64,000 bases of DNA. Origin: Fragum whitleyi (Eukaryota > Mollusca > Bivalvia > Cardiida > Cardiidae). The DNA is taken from NCBI GenBank assembly GCA_948146395.1, contig OX411549.1, positions 21,956,990 through 22,020,989 of the forward strand. Reading direction: 5' to 3'. A program made the translations under genes and the position numbers. Of this stretch, positions 22,753 through 35,880 are shown piece after piece. How positions within the stretch are numbered: position 1 is the first letter of the stretch; every line of letters starts with the position of its first letter. The notes below the pieces were generated by a model that worked only from the letters and a program-made list of their open reading frames with translations, had not been told where the DNA came from and ran no database searches.

Positions 22753-25259
22753 ATTTCCCCGAGTGACGTCATAAAGCGGCTTTGTGACCATTGCACAATT
22801 TTTTAACCACTTTATCGAAGGAACGGGAACTATTAGCCAATAAGGGGTCTTCAGCTCAGACTTTGGTCAAAATCGATATTGAAACGACTTTACGCATATA
22901 AACTTCAAAAAAAAGAAATACTCTTAACTGTAATAAAACTTTCCTTTCATTTCTGTGGTTTTTGAAATCGACCCTCTGTCCTTTGACCATTAATCAGACC
23001 TTTATTTTATAGACATCCGACGCTGACCCTTCCTTTACCGACTGATAAGGCTTTCAGGGTTCATAAAATATATATACGTGTCTATTCTATATTATTTCAT
23101 AATAATACAACAACTCTCACTAAGTCATGTAAAGTTTCTTTTTTTGCCAAGTATATGTTGAGGGTTAATGATACTATTGAAAACGTTTTGTTTGTTTATT
23201 TTATACTAATTTATTTTAGTTCGATTGCGACGAAAGCTTCAGCTTATAGATTCGATCTGGAACACCCAATCTTGATGTTTTCACGTCCCCGAGAGAGAGA
23301 GGCAGTGGTTTAAACCCACTGCTACCCATTTTTACAGCCGGGTGAACTGGTGCTGGCTATTAAGAGTTTTGTCCGTCAACACACCTCGGCGTTAGTGGGG
23401 CTCGAACCACGAACCTCCAGGTCACAGGTCGAGTGCATTTACCACCAGGCCACCGAGGCAGACTTGTTCGTTTGAGTTGGGGGTTAACGGTCGTTTTAAT
23501 AGTTGCCAATCATATCGCGGCGGCAGGGGAATCTTCACCAGAATACAACTATAGGTATATCGCTTTCGGGCCTGAAGCCGACATTCAGCATTGGTTATAA
23601 TTATCCACCCATTGGTTTCGGAAAGCTTCGGAAAGGATAATTGCCCCCCTGGGCTCCATAAGAGTTAGTAACATCGTGAAATGGTATTGGTCTGAATCAA
23701 AACCATTCTAGAGCGCTTACTTAGTGCTCCATTCATTCCAAACACTCTATCAAACGATTCAAAAGGCTCCGAAATCATTTTAAAAGATAAGATCAACAAC
23801 TACATTCAAGAAAGATGTAGCTAGAAAAATCGCGATAACACTGGCATAATTGGAATTGAAAGCGTCTAAACGTTTCTTGAAGAAAAAGGGATGTATTTTT
23901 AGAACTTGTAAGTATATTTTATTAAAGGGGTGGGGTGTGTGTGTGTGTGTGTGGGGGGGGGGGTAATAGATATTGCTTATTTCGTTGATCCGGAACAAAA
24001 TTACCAAAATTGGATGACCTCCCTTTTATTTCACTCGAACGAAATTGATTGAGTGCGATGAGAGTGAGTTTTGAGTGAAATTAAACTGAAGCTATATTCA
24101 TTTTACAGGTAGATGTTGATCTTATCTTTTCTAGTGATTTTGGAGCGTTTTTGAATGGTTTGAGTGAGTGGGTGGAATGAATGAATAGATCGTTGAGCGA
24201 GCTATTTAGACTAGTTTTGATTCAGATGAATGTCAATTTCACACTGTTACTAACTGTAACTGTAATTTTCCGTCACTGACCATAACTCAGAGAAAAACAT
24301 GAGCTCGTAGTCTGCCTTTTATCGCCTAGCAGGGGCGTTGATAGGCCATGGCATAAATTGAAAAGTTTACTTTTTCAGTATGTTGGGTTCTTTCAAAAGT
24401 AACTGTTCTAACCTAAAGATCCTTAAGAATCAATGTTCTTGGCAAAAGTGAACATATTTCATTGTTGCGTTACCAAAACCGCCGCTTAACTTCAGCTTGT
24501 CCAAGCTTTTTGGGTTTGGTTACCCACCGACAGTTTATAATGCATACTATCTATAAAATAGAGGATAATCGTTTGTTTCAGTGTAAGATCGATTTTTATT
24601 TCGTTGAGTGAACAACAAACGCTATATTTTCACGAGTGGCAGAGCCACGAGTGAAACTATAGCTTTCGTTGTTCACGAAATGAAATATAAATCGATCTTA
24701 CACGAAAAACAAACGATTATTCTATTTCTTTAATGCAAAAACGAGACAAAATGGGAATTTTCTAGGATACTTTTTCCGTAAAGCGCCATTTTGCGCGAGA
24801 TTGCTATGCAACGTTCATTGTGACGTCACTTATTTCGCCCCGCATAGATGACGTCAGATAGGATGAAATGCACAAAAGCGGGGTATAAGTTTTTGATAAT
24901 TTCACTGCTTTTGCGGTGAGTTTATCAAGTGATAATCTACCGTTATTTCTCGATAAAAGCTGGAGTGAAGATGCTTAGGTGCTTCAACAATGTTGTGTGT
25001 CAAAAAACATAGAAAAAACTAATTTCGACAGATATCGTAGACTTGTCAGACGTTTCGCAAACATGCTTATCAAATTTCTGAATGGATTCAAGGAAACTTT
25101 TTTATTAGCTTAGATCATAGTTCATTTTCTCAAAAGACGCCAAGAAAGTCGGAGTAAGGAATTAATCGGTTAGCGAAAGAAGGTAGATAAATACAACTAT
25201 TTGTACTCGAAAAAGTAAAATGAGTTATCTTCCCTGATTCTTAAATCATTTTTTCCATT

Positions 25260-25539
25260 TGATTGATTGTTTGTTTGAATGGGGTTTAACGCCGCTATCA
25301 AAAGTCACACAGTTATATTGCTGCGCCTGGAGAACCCTCAAATGGATTCCGGTGTTTCCCACGCCAGTACTACCATTGCATCCTTTCCTAACCTCAAGCT
25401 GCTAACCCACAAAGGTATACGTTTTTTTAACCCATTGGTGGGAAACAGAAATCGGAAAGAATGAATGTCGCCGTAGGGGATCAACTCGGGACCCTTTGAA
25501 TGACAGTCCGATTAAGTACCACTGTACTATGACGGCGGC
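25260..25539 (-). mobile_element. tRNA-derived SINE S1 (unit 3, minus strand)
   Basis: Copy of 991-1270 in the third unit, still nearly identical. Confidence 0.85.
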
Positions 25540-28092
25540 TATATTTTGGCTCAGTGGTTAGTGCATTGGAATCGTTAAAAATAAGTAAATATTACTTGTC
25601 CGCGTGGGTTCAACACCGGCTTTCGTCAGTAATTTTCAGCTATGCTTAAGTTTCGGCCAGTTTGTTTGTAAGATGGGGGCTCGTACGGGAAAGGCCAGTG
25701 AGCCATTTATGTCGGCATTGTACCGACTTTGTTAGTACATGAAGCACATTACTGCCCATATACGCTTATCGTCATCAATATATGACAACTCTGTAGGGGG
25801 AGTGTGTTATGGGAGACCACTCTCACCACTGTCCTGCATAGCTTCATTGGTTTAAATAGAATGTCTAATACCTGAGTCAGGGAAGATTTTCTTTGGCTTA
25901 TTGGCGCATTGGACATGTATTTACCAATAATTAATATTACTTGCCCGGATGGGTTCAACACCGGCTTTCGTCAGTAATTTTCAGTTATGCTTAAGTTGCG
26001 GACAGTTTTGTATATAAGACCAAAAATGAAACCTTTATCTTATAAACATCCGCTGTCGACCCTTTAGCAAACCGACCGAAATTACTTTCAAGATTCATAG
26101 GTTATTTACATGTATTTTGTTCATATTTTTTCAAAGCGATTCTTCAACCCGTTATAAGCCATTCAAAGCTTTTTGGTGTGCTTAGTCTTTAACGGGGGGA
26201 CCGCCTAAACACACACTCACAAAAGAAACTGAAGAAGTGTCGATGATACCTAAATACTTTCTTATAATATCTAAGGCTGCTGAAAAATTGATATTACTCA
26301 CTTGATGCTTTTGTCAAAGAATTTGTTATCACAAACTAATTACATCATTTGCGTTATCCGATGAAGTTACCTGTAACAATGACGTCGCAAAGGGACAACG
26401 TTAACGAGGCGCACGAATTGAACAGTTGTCGAACCAGAATGATTTTTCTTTAGAATCGTCCATATTTTAAGGGGTAAAACACACCGACCAAATTGGAAAC
26501 AAAACAAGCCAAAATTTAATACTTTAAATAGTACTTAACACATATTCATGCATATCTGTATATGTAATCGTTTCGAGTAAAAGTGCATAATATTTGATAG
26601 GTTTACCGTTCCAGCCCGTTTTACGAAACTTCTTACGCAAAAGATAATCGTAAGTCAAAATCAACACTTGAACCTGGTGTTTTCATTCGTTGTTATATTC
26701 TGCCTTTTAAAGACGATTCCACTGACATGACGCATGACAGAATTCCGTAAATTAGCTACTACTGTAGAGGCATCTTTGACTTGCGCAAAACAATGATCGT
26801 AAGTTGTTTCGTAAAATAGACTAAAACAATGTTAACCATTCAGCACTCAACAGCCAAGCGTAGGCACACGTAGACGGTACGTTTGTTTAATATATTAACT
26901 TTCGTAAGATCCATAGGTTTGTGTGATGTCATTGGATTGTTTTAGATAAATTACAGCAATACTCCAATAACATTCAAACAAGTTTTCCAACAAAGAGAGA
27001 TTTCAATATGCGCATAGGTGTGTATGCTCTTTTTGGTGAATACTATGATATCGATTATTGTATGGAATCAACAATACAGTACTGATTCAATCGAACTTTG
27101 GACGTCTGATGTTCATGACGTCATTTATTTTGCCCCGAGACGATGTACATGCCTTTATTAAATCTAATATGAAACAAAGCGCTTGTATCTGATTTGGATG
27201 GTACATTTATTGATAGAAGCTTGTAGTTTCTATTGGTGCTATTTTGTTTGTCGTCGGTTTTCTATGGGGGAAAATATGATAAAAGTCTCGTAGCTTTTTG
27301 ATTGCCCCTCGTATACTTACAATGATCAATAAACATTACACTATCCAGATAGTTTGTTCTCACGTGATGGGTGTAGGTAGATTTTACGCGGTGAGCCGTG
27401 AAATCAACTTTTTACCGTTAGATTCTCGTGCCATTTGTTCGAAATAAGTAAACCAGGTTAAAATAATGCATTGAGAAAGTTTAAAATTTACCTTTTAAAC
27501 CAACGTTACTGCTTGTCTTAAAACGTAAGGTTCACTCAAACATGTACTTTCATGATTGCAGTGAAGGGACCAGGCTAAATTCCTATCACTTGCTTTTTAA
27601 TTATACCCGATTTACCCATGATAATAGACTCAGCGCCTACGTCAGAGCTGAGTTTACAAAAGACACATATAAAGCATTTGTCAATTATAAACAAACACAA
27701 TTAATATTGTGAAATATACAAGTTAAATGATACTGAAATGATTTAGAATGAGTGTGTGGTGCGAGTTATGAATGAAATTTAAGGGAAATAATGCGTAACA
27801 CTTATTTCGTCCAATTGGACGAAATAAGCGACATTTAATTTCGTTTTTATCAAATATAAGTCCTACTTCAAACGCTACAGAAGCCAATAAAATCATCAAA
27901 TGATATTACTTTCCTTTTTAACGCTTTTGAAGCGTATTAAACGATTTGGAGCTTTATTAATGGATTGAGTGAATATTTGAAATGAATGAATGGATCGATG
28001 AGTGAGCGATATAGCAAAGTTTTGATCGGTGTGAATGTCGACTTCACGATGTAAGTAACTGTTGGCATGCATCTGTTTAATTAAGGTATCCA

Positions 28093-28487
28093 TCAATGAC
28101 GAGTTTGTTTGATCAAAGCCCCACTGAAAGATGTGTCACCATCGTTATTGTATACACGGCTCCATCCCCCACAAGCACCAAGATTAACTTTGTCCCCTTT
28201 AGACAGCATGAGATAGACAGACGCTCCCGTCGTAGTGTACGAGTTATCATTGTATGTTCTACCAAATGCAACAGTAGAACCATTACGTTGAATTCTGCAG
28301 TAAACGTCATTTTTTCCTCTTGAGGCTAAGTTGAAGAGGAACAAATAGAGTCCGTCTGTGGGACAAGTAAAGATGCCGGTATCTTTGTCGTAACCGTCTC
28401 CAATATTGGTGGTGACCGTTGTAAAGATGGGGACGCCGTTAACCAGAGACCTTGTTGGATTTGTGACGGAGAAGGCGACAACAGGAT
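28093..28487 (-). CDS. C1q gene 3, exon 2: C1q domain
   Basis: Paralogous C1q exon, about 97% identical to genes 1 and 2, with intact acceptor, frame and stop. Amino-acid changes include L142V, K149T, N160D, L169P, K-to-R and H-to-N after NLAS, N-to-T after RNGS, and A-to-T in SYTTxGAS. The Pro at 169 restores the consensus C-P-x-DG motif, so gene 3 looks more ancestral there. Its exon 1 is 14 kb away at 42471-42849. The AATAAA nearest the stop in units 1 and 2 is mutated here, while the one inside the MITE near 27953-27958 remains. Confidence 0.88.
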
Positions 28488-29530
28488 CTGGAAATAGAAT
28501 AAGCCTTTGCGCGACATTTCCAACAATTTGACATTTTCAATAGGTGCTAGTAGATAGCAGCCTAGGTATAGACATAAGGAAGATTGCCCAATTGTCTACA
28601 ATTTCAGACAGGGCGCTCAGCAAGGACGTAGCTCTCATTACGCTCTTTACGCATTTGCGTAATACAAATAAATCCTCTTTCGAAAAAATCTCGTTTATGA
28701 ATATTCATAACATCGAAACTACAGCTTATTCAAGCTGTAGTTACGATATTTGATTATTCACGTACGCTCAAACGCTTGGATGGAAGGCATTAGTCTTTAG
28801 TCACAGTCCACAAATCGCCTTTATCCTGTATATTCTTTGGTGGTCGCCTCAAAATGCGTAAAAATTCAGAATCCTAGCTACGCCTATGCTCAGTGAACAC
28901 TCTGGTCAGACTGTGCAGATGCACGGACTGGCCAGAGCCTTTGCTTGGAGCACATTTTAAATTGTTGTAAATGTCACGCACATGCTGGAATGTTATTATA
29001 AAAAGCTCTAAAAGTCGGTCCGAGGTAAATCTTAGAGTGAACTTATTTGGGAAAAATGAAAATCGCTATTTTCCCATTTTTTTGGCGAGTCAAAACCGAC
29101 GACGCGTGACCTTTGTCAAGACCCAAATCCTTTAATATTAAATGAAAATACGTAATCAATTTGCATAAGATATTTTGTCGTGGAAATGAAAGAAAAAGCT
29201 AATCGATGTTTCGGGACCACAGCCTCGTAACAACAAATGATTTTAAATTGTAAACACGACAGTTAAGTCCTCCATTAAAGAACATTGATTAAGCAAGAAT
29301 GGTGGAAAATTAGGGAGGTCAATAATGAAATATTATCTAAATGAATAATTTGACTAATGATAAGTGATTTTTTGCTTGACAGCCACGATCTGCACGTCAA
29401 CTTTAGCGTTCACATAAAATAGCTTGAAATGACGAAAATTAATGAACGTTCATGCCATTTTCTTTTATTTCCTTGAATTTCTGAGTAACACTACCTCCTT
29501 ATCTGCACAGATAAAATGCTATAGTGAGCG

Positions 29531-30033
29531 CATATTAACTTGAACCTGACCTTTATAAATGAAGAATAAACAAGTAGGCTTATGAATACAATTCCGAAGT
29601 ATGTAACGATCAAGCATAGACATTCATTTTTACTGTATAAATTACAGGTAAGTGAGGACTTAATAGTTTACCGGTATACAGGGCACCTAGTCATGAAGCA
29701 GACGGTTTAATTCAAAAACCAATTGTTCTTGCTTGTGTGCGACTGAGAGAGGGGATTTCAAATTATTTACAGTCAAACGTGCTCTCCAACTTAACGATTC
29801 AATTCCGCAGATTATGTGTGTTTTGCAAAAGGGAAACGACCGATATTAGATTTATTTATATCCCAAAAGCCAGGTTACTGTCAATATGCTTCCATATTTC
29901 AATTTTCACTTTATTTCAAATTCTAATAAACTATTGATTTTGATTGAGTTTTAATTCTCTTTGCGCATAGAGATCAGGCGCTTTTTGCCTACCAGTAGTG
30001 CGCATGAAGATCTCAATGTAAACAGTAACAATC
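29531..30033. other. Non-coding, unique-looking stretch
   Basis: This is where homology to the tandem unit ends. It is AT-rich with no supported exon. The 66-codon frame near 29737 has no recognisable motif. Confidence 0.4.
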
Positions 30034-33000
30034 ATAGACTATGAGCCAGTATACACCCCCCCCCCTCCCCCCAGTGGGAATTTCGGGACTATGTTTTTTT
30101 GAAAGCCCAATGTCTAACGAGTATATTCTGAAAGTCTGCAACTTGGCTGTTGGGGCTTTTAGGAGTTATTGAGGTCAAAGGTCAACAAGTGCATTTTTTC
30201 TATGAAAGAATAAATGAGCTGGATTTGAAATGGTATATTCAACTATCTTTTCATGAAATTGAGCAGGATATGGTTCTAGATGAATCACTAAATATTTTTC
30301 TGCTGGGAAATTTCATTTTAGGGTAATTTTATGATAATTTTTAATGAAATCAAAGTACTGAAAGTACTGAAATCGGTTCATATATAAGAGATTAAACCAT
30401 AGACAATAGGCCATTTCAGACCAAAGGAGGATTTTTTCCTTATATTTTCCCACCAACTTAAACAATAATTTGCCTGAAGGTAATTTGTATCATTTGTCAT
30501 TTGATTTCTATTGTATTTGTTGGTTTTAAAGCTTAAGTCAGCCAGTGCATTTAAATGAATATTATATATTTACGTAGATAAATTGAAAGGAAATCTTGGT
30601 TTTTTTAAGTTTCTACGAATAAAATACATTTTGAGGCAACTTTAACAACTCAAAATTATTGAAAGTATCAACTGTGGCAGCTTTGAGATTAAACTGCATC
30701 TTCATAGATTTAATCAAAGAACTGAAATGACTGTATATCTTTGCTTATATACATGTTCAAACATAGGGAATACGCTTTTTCATTCTTAAAAGTGGAACAT
30801 CCCTTTTGCTTTCTTTTATATCTTGTGTTCCTTGTAAAAGTTCATGTTGATGTCAGATTGTGTCCACTGTAGTTGTGCTTTATATTAGTTTAGGTATAGA
30901 TATAAAAGCATAATAGATTTACTTGTATGTATAGTGAAAGTATAGATAAAATGGGACGAAAGCTAGATTTTGCGGGGTTTTTTTTTTTTGTTTGCATAAG
31001 CACTAAATCACAGTTTCTTATAATTAAAACAGTTACTCACTGTCATTTAAATATTGAATGGTTTAAGCTTTAAAGCACATAACTATTACTTTTTTATAGA
31101 TCAAAGTACTGAAAGCACTGAATGTCAAAGATAAAAAGAGACCAAATTTTTATCTCTTAAGAGTCAATTCCATTTTTCTTTAGTCTAACAACAGTTATCA
31201 CAATTGTGTGAGTCTAGAAGGGGCCATGGGCTTTCTTGAATGTAAAATGGAATTCTTTCTAACCAACTCTTTGCCCATTAAGTGGACTTGATTATTTACA
31301 ATATTCAAACCTTAATGGAAAAGTCATGTTTCCAATGGATATTCACATTGTTACATTTTTCAAACTTGTTTCTGATGTACTGAATGCTATTTTGTTTCTC
31401 AAAATTTGTTTTTGTAAAAACATTTCATCAGAAAATTCATATTTTGTTTCTTTGTCTTAAGGCATATAGCCAATATTTTTGGAAGATGACCACCCTTTCT
31501 AGCAGATAAAAAGCAAGGGGCCTGGTAGGTCCAGTAAATTGCATAGCTAGACTGAATATCAGTATTCAAATTTAAGTTTATATGAATCCTTTTGTGAAAC
31601 TTTTTCATGAAAAATTATCATTTATATAGAAGCTGATCAAAATGATGACTACATCAGCTATAAATTAATACTATTGATACTTATTAAAGAGCTCACAAAC
31701 ATATATTTTTTTAAAAAAGTCACATGTTTTTCTTAAAATGTATGTGCAGAAATCATTTTTTTTCAATGGCTCTTTGAAGATGTTTAGTTTACAATCCATT
31801 TAATATGCTTTGTGTGTGGACATAAACACTGTTAGCATAAAGATTTTTTTGCCTACATTGCACACTAATCACCCAAATTTACTCATCAATCTAACAAAGA
31901 TATGTTTATTTAATTTCTGAAATAAATAATCTTGTAAGATGAGCATAAACATTTTCAGTTTGGTAAGTGTGAATGAGATATATATTTTAGGCTTTTTGTT
32001 CATTCAAAAATTCTATAGTGAAATCTAAAACTCCAAATATAATTTTTTGTGGCCTCCCCACACTCTCTTCTTGCAAAATTTTGAATGCAAAATACTGTAA
32101 AAAGGTCTATTAAAATATGATAAAGCTCTCGTGCAGGATGTCCACCATGACTTGAATTTAACATAAGTGTTTGTTTTCTGTTTCTTACCAATTTTGATAA
32201 TATCATTAATGTATATATAAATAAAGATCATACTGAGTGCAAATTAGCAATCACTTGAATTTTGATGAAATTCTCTAAGGTTATGTTGCAATACTGTTGA
32301 TATTTTGAAACTGATGAAACGAAATCCTTGTTAAAATAGAATTCTTGTTTTTTTACCTGCTGGACTCATTGTTCTCACACAAGTTTTTTTTTTTTTTTTT
32401 TTTTCATTTTCATATCCCCTGTCCTTTTCCATCAAAATGTTAATGCTCATGACTTAATATTTGATTTAACTTAAATTTCATTTCATTTGTTATACTAATG
32501 CATTTTTTACGATGTTGCAGGCTTAAGTGAAAACATGAAGTTTTGTGGAAACAAAGAGAAGCTTTGGAAAAGAGATGTTTACAGAAACTCTAGATGTATC
32601 TTTTCTCTAAGACGAAGGAAAATTCATTGACCATATTCAAATATCATTTTACAAACCACTCTTATAAAATAGTATGTGATGACCATCAGTTTGAATTAGC
32701 ATTAAGCTATGTCAACTGGTATCGTTATAAGGTTATAATGTTAAGAGATTGAATGGTTTACTATTTAGCACCCATTTATATATCAATTTAGATATACTGC
32801 CCATTTTGTGTATGAAAACCAGTCATAAAATGCTAATTGTATTATGTCAATCTTCTTTGATCTGTTTCACATATTGATGTAGGATATTTTCATAGTGGAA
32901 AAAAATCCTTGGTAGAAGACTTTTTTGCCAGATTTCAAAGCTTTCGGTACATTGCTTTGTACAAAATGGATCAAACAAATATACACAAATCAGTTCAAAT

Positions 33001-35304
33001 CTGAATAACTTTTTAACTAGATTTAATCATGATGTTCAGAATATTGAACAAACCACAGAACTTACATTACTGACAAAGGGATGAGACATGCAATTGGGTA
33101 ATTCATATAAGGAAATAAAAGTAAATTGAAAAAGAAATTCAAGATTATAATGTTCAAATCATATTTCGGTACTTTCAGTGCTTTGAATTTCAACAAATAA
33201 GCCTGTTCTCTTCAAAAATGTCTTGAAACTTTTATGAATTTGAATCACCTGTTCATTGAATTGAATCATGACTTTCAGAATATTGTACACACAAAAAAAC
33301 AAATATTGCTGGCAAAAGAGTGAGACATTACTGAACAAATGGAGTGAATTTGTCACAATAGCTCCCCTTTACCAGATGTTTTTTATCAATTATGGAGAAA
33401 AGCTAAGGTAAGCAAAACTAAAAATTGCACATATGATAGTTTCAAATTATTCAATTGTATAACAATTATAAGTAAATTTGAATGGATTGGAAATTAATTC
33501 CTGTTTATTGTGTTAAAACCTTTATAATAAAAAAGTCATATTTTGGTACTTTCAGTGCTTTAATTAGCTAAAATTATCCAATATGTTTACAGTTGGCTTG
33601 AACCTTTTTTGTAACTGTGTATTTTATTGAATGATTACATGCTGAATATGATCATTCCAAATTATAAGCATCTAATGACAATAAGTTTTATTAATATATA
33701 TTAGTATAGTTATAATTGCAATCTAATGAAATAAAGAATTCTGATTGGTTTAAATCGCATCACGTGGGGAAATCCATTGCACTTTATTTCTGTATAAAAT
33801 GCAATAGGTCTTTCGATCTGCAAGTCCTGTGTTGTAGGAACTCGAATTAACCTAGTTCCCGATCACCAACGCAAGATTTCTATCCAATCTATTATAAATT
33901 AAGATATTTTCGAAAGAATTTACGATAACAAACATGCAGTTCTGATTCTGTGCCGACGTAAACTTAGAAAACAGCAAGTCGACGAAGACCGTCAAGCAAC
34001 CCTCTCAACTAAGACCGACCACGCCGTTTTCGTTTAAAAACACAGACTTACTTGGCAGAAACAAGCTTTTTTGTCATAAGTACCTCTACGAATTTTAATG
34101 TTGTCGTTTATTTGTGTATCATTTGTTTTACTTTATGACATTTCACTTCGATAGCGAGATAAACAATACACGATCTCGTGTAATTTTTTTACGCGGAGAA
34201 AGTAGACTTGAAGCTTTAATGTTTGGCTGAGTATTTTAATAGTTTCTTCGATCTATAGGATTGCAATTATAAGGGACGAGTGTCTTTTTCACTGCGTTTA
34301 TTGGGGTATAAAGTGCAATTGCCTAAGCACATGGCTTAAACATAACGCCCTACGGGCGTTATTTGCCATGTGCTAAGGCAATTGCACTTTATACCCCAAT
34401 AAACGCAGTGAAAAAAACACTCATCCCTATAATGATACTGGCATACTCAGGCCAATATAGTAATCACATATTGGGCACATTTAAGCAAGCAATGTTAAAA
34501 AACTTTGTTCATATGCTTTAAGGTATCCTCCAGCATATCTAGACTAATATAATTATTGGAAAAGGAAGCAGAAAAACCATTTAACCCATGTAAAATCAAT
34601 ATAAGCAAAAAATGTCGGTTTTCAGTACTTTCAGTGCTTTGATTTGCTAAGAATAAACCTGATATGTGCTCAAACGCCCTGAAACTTTTCTTTTTTATTT
34701 ACCTTTAAGAATTATGTAATTTAAAATATAATTAAAATCAAATAAAAACATATATTGACAAATGGTGAAATATGAATAATAGTATAGTTATAGCTTTGAC
34801 TTGATCATGCCATGGCTTTAATAAGTTTTTGAACAAAATTCAAGCAGGAAATGTCTAATAAACTTTGCTTGTAGGCTTCAAGGTATCCTCTAGCATGCTT
34901 AGAATAAAAGACAGAAAAAATCTTTTTAAATCTTGATAAAATCTTTATTAGCAAAGAAAATTGTTGATTTTCGGTACTTTCAGTGCGTTGATTTGCCCAA
35001 AGCCTCTCTGAAAATCACACAAATGTGTTTAATCTTTGAAATAATATTTTGGGTATTGAAATATGTTGAAAAAGGTCCATAGAAATTATCAAATCAACAA
35101 AATAGATATAAATTTCTGACTAAAGGTTAAGATTTAAATTAGTGTGCACTCGGTGACCTTTGACCTCAATAATTCCTAAAAGCCCCAACCGCCAAGTTGC
35201 AGACTTTCAGAATATACTTGGTAGACATTGGGCTTTCAAAAAATCATAGTCCCGAAAATTCCCCCTGAGGGGGGAGGAATCACCCTACTGGCCCATAGCC
35301 TATC
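30034..35304. mobile_element. 5.27-kb DNA element with about 160-bp terminal inverted repeats
   Basis: The left end (30034-30193) and right end (35144-35304) are inverted copies at roughly 85% identity. Shared landmarks are ggctatgggccagta / gactatgagccagta, a C-rich tract, tcgggactatg, gaaagcccaatgtct, agtctgcaacttgg and tattgaggtcaaaggtca. The motif tcaaagyactgaaagyac lies in plus orientation near the left (30351, 31101, degenerate 30715) and in minus orientation near the right (33167, 33544, 34621, 34972). This mirror arrangement resembles transposase-binding subterminal repeats. No transposase or other protein is recognisable, so it is probably non-autonomous. Superfamily unknown. Confidence 0.72.
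34267..34432. repeat. Long near-perfect palindrome (foldback), about 166 bp
   Basis: Two arms of about 78 nt meet at cgcccTACgggcg. The left arm reads gtttattggggtataaag and the right arm its complement. It sits inside the 5.27-kb element and is therefore a nested foldback/MITE or an internal hairpin. An attgcaattata / tataattgcaat pair at 34260 and 33713 may mark its outer limits. Confidence 0.75.
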
Positions 35305-35322
35305 AACTCTCCAGTACTATAG

Positions 35323-35880
35323 GTAGATTTTGCGCGGTGAGCCGTGAAATCTACTTTTAACGGTTAAATTCCCGTGCTATTTTTTCACAATAGATAAAAC
35401 AGGCTTAATCAATACCTTAAAAAAGATACAAATTACCTTACAAATGAAACGTTTTGCTTGTTTAAGATCGTAAGGTTTACTCATCCATGTACTTTCAAAA
35501 TAGATTTGTTTGTTTGTTTGAATGGGTTTAACGCCGCTTTCAACAATCTCGCAGTTATATCGCGGCGGCCGGAGCACCTAACAATGGATTCCTGGTATTT
35601 CTTTCACCTGTACTACCATTACACCCTTTCCTAGCCTCCGACTGCTATCTCACATAGGTTTACGATTATCTACCCATTGGTGAGAGACTTTCAAAATAGA
35701 AAAGGAGACCTGGATAACGTTCAATTCCTATCTTATGCTTATTAAGTATACCCGATATACCTATGGTAATGAACTCAGCGTCTTCACCAGAGCTCAGTTT
35801 TGAAAATATACCTATATATGTGTATTTTCAATACTGGCTTTGACGTTGGCACCGAGTTCATTACCATAAGTATGACTGGA
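35323..35880. repeat. Dispersed repeat family F, interrupted by a SINE
   Basis: It matches 3095-3395 (gtagattttgcgcggtgagc, then atacccgat and the actcagcg...agctcagt hairpin) but is split by a SINE insertion at 35505-35686. Confidence 0.6.
35505..35686 (-). mobile_element. 5'-truncated SINE S1 with 14-bp target-site duplication
   Basis: The minus-strand S1 tail and body (caaacaaacaaa tail, aacgccgctttc, ctaggaaaggg-like core) are flanked by actttcaaaataga at 35491-35504 and 35687-35700. The tRNA-like head is missing, as expected for incomplete reverse transcription. Confidence 0.85.

Larger units (their letters stand above)
12137..24269. repeat. Tandem 12.1-kb unit, copy 2 (contains C1q gene 2)
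   Basis: Direct repeat of 1-12136 at an offset of 12136. All elements described for copy 1 recur here at +12136, shifting to +12133 past the microsatellite near 23930-23962. The near-perfect identity points to a very recent duplication, ongoing homogenisation, or an assembly artefact. Confidence 0.95.
24270..29530. repeat. Third unit, left arm (diverging copy)
   Basis: Homologous to 12137-17590. It is almost identical up to about 27.0 kb with scattered single-base changes. It is about 97% identical across the C1q exon near 28.1-28.5 kb, and clearly more diverged with indels from about 28.8 kb until homology ends near 29.53 kb. The TTAA element of units 1 and 2 is absent here. The rest of the unit is displaced to 42040-44870 by about 12.5 kb of unrelated DNA. 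Confidence 0.9.

Noticed and set aside
31415..31440. Minus-strand CTGATGA as a hammerhead core
   Set aside because: The next GAAA-like sequence is too far away and no helices form.
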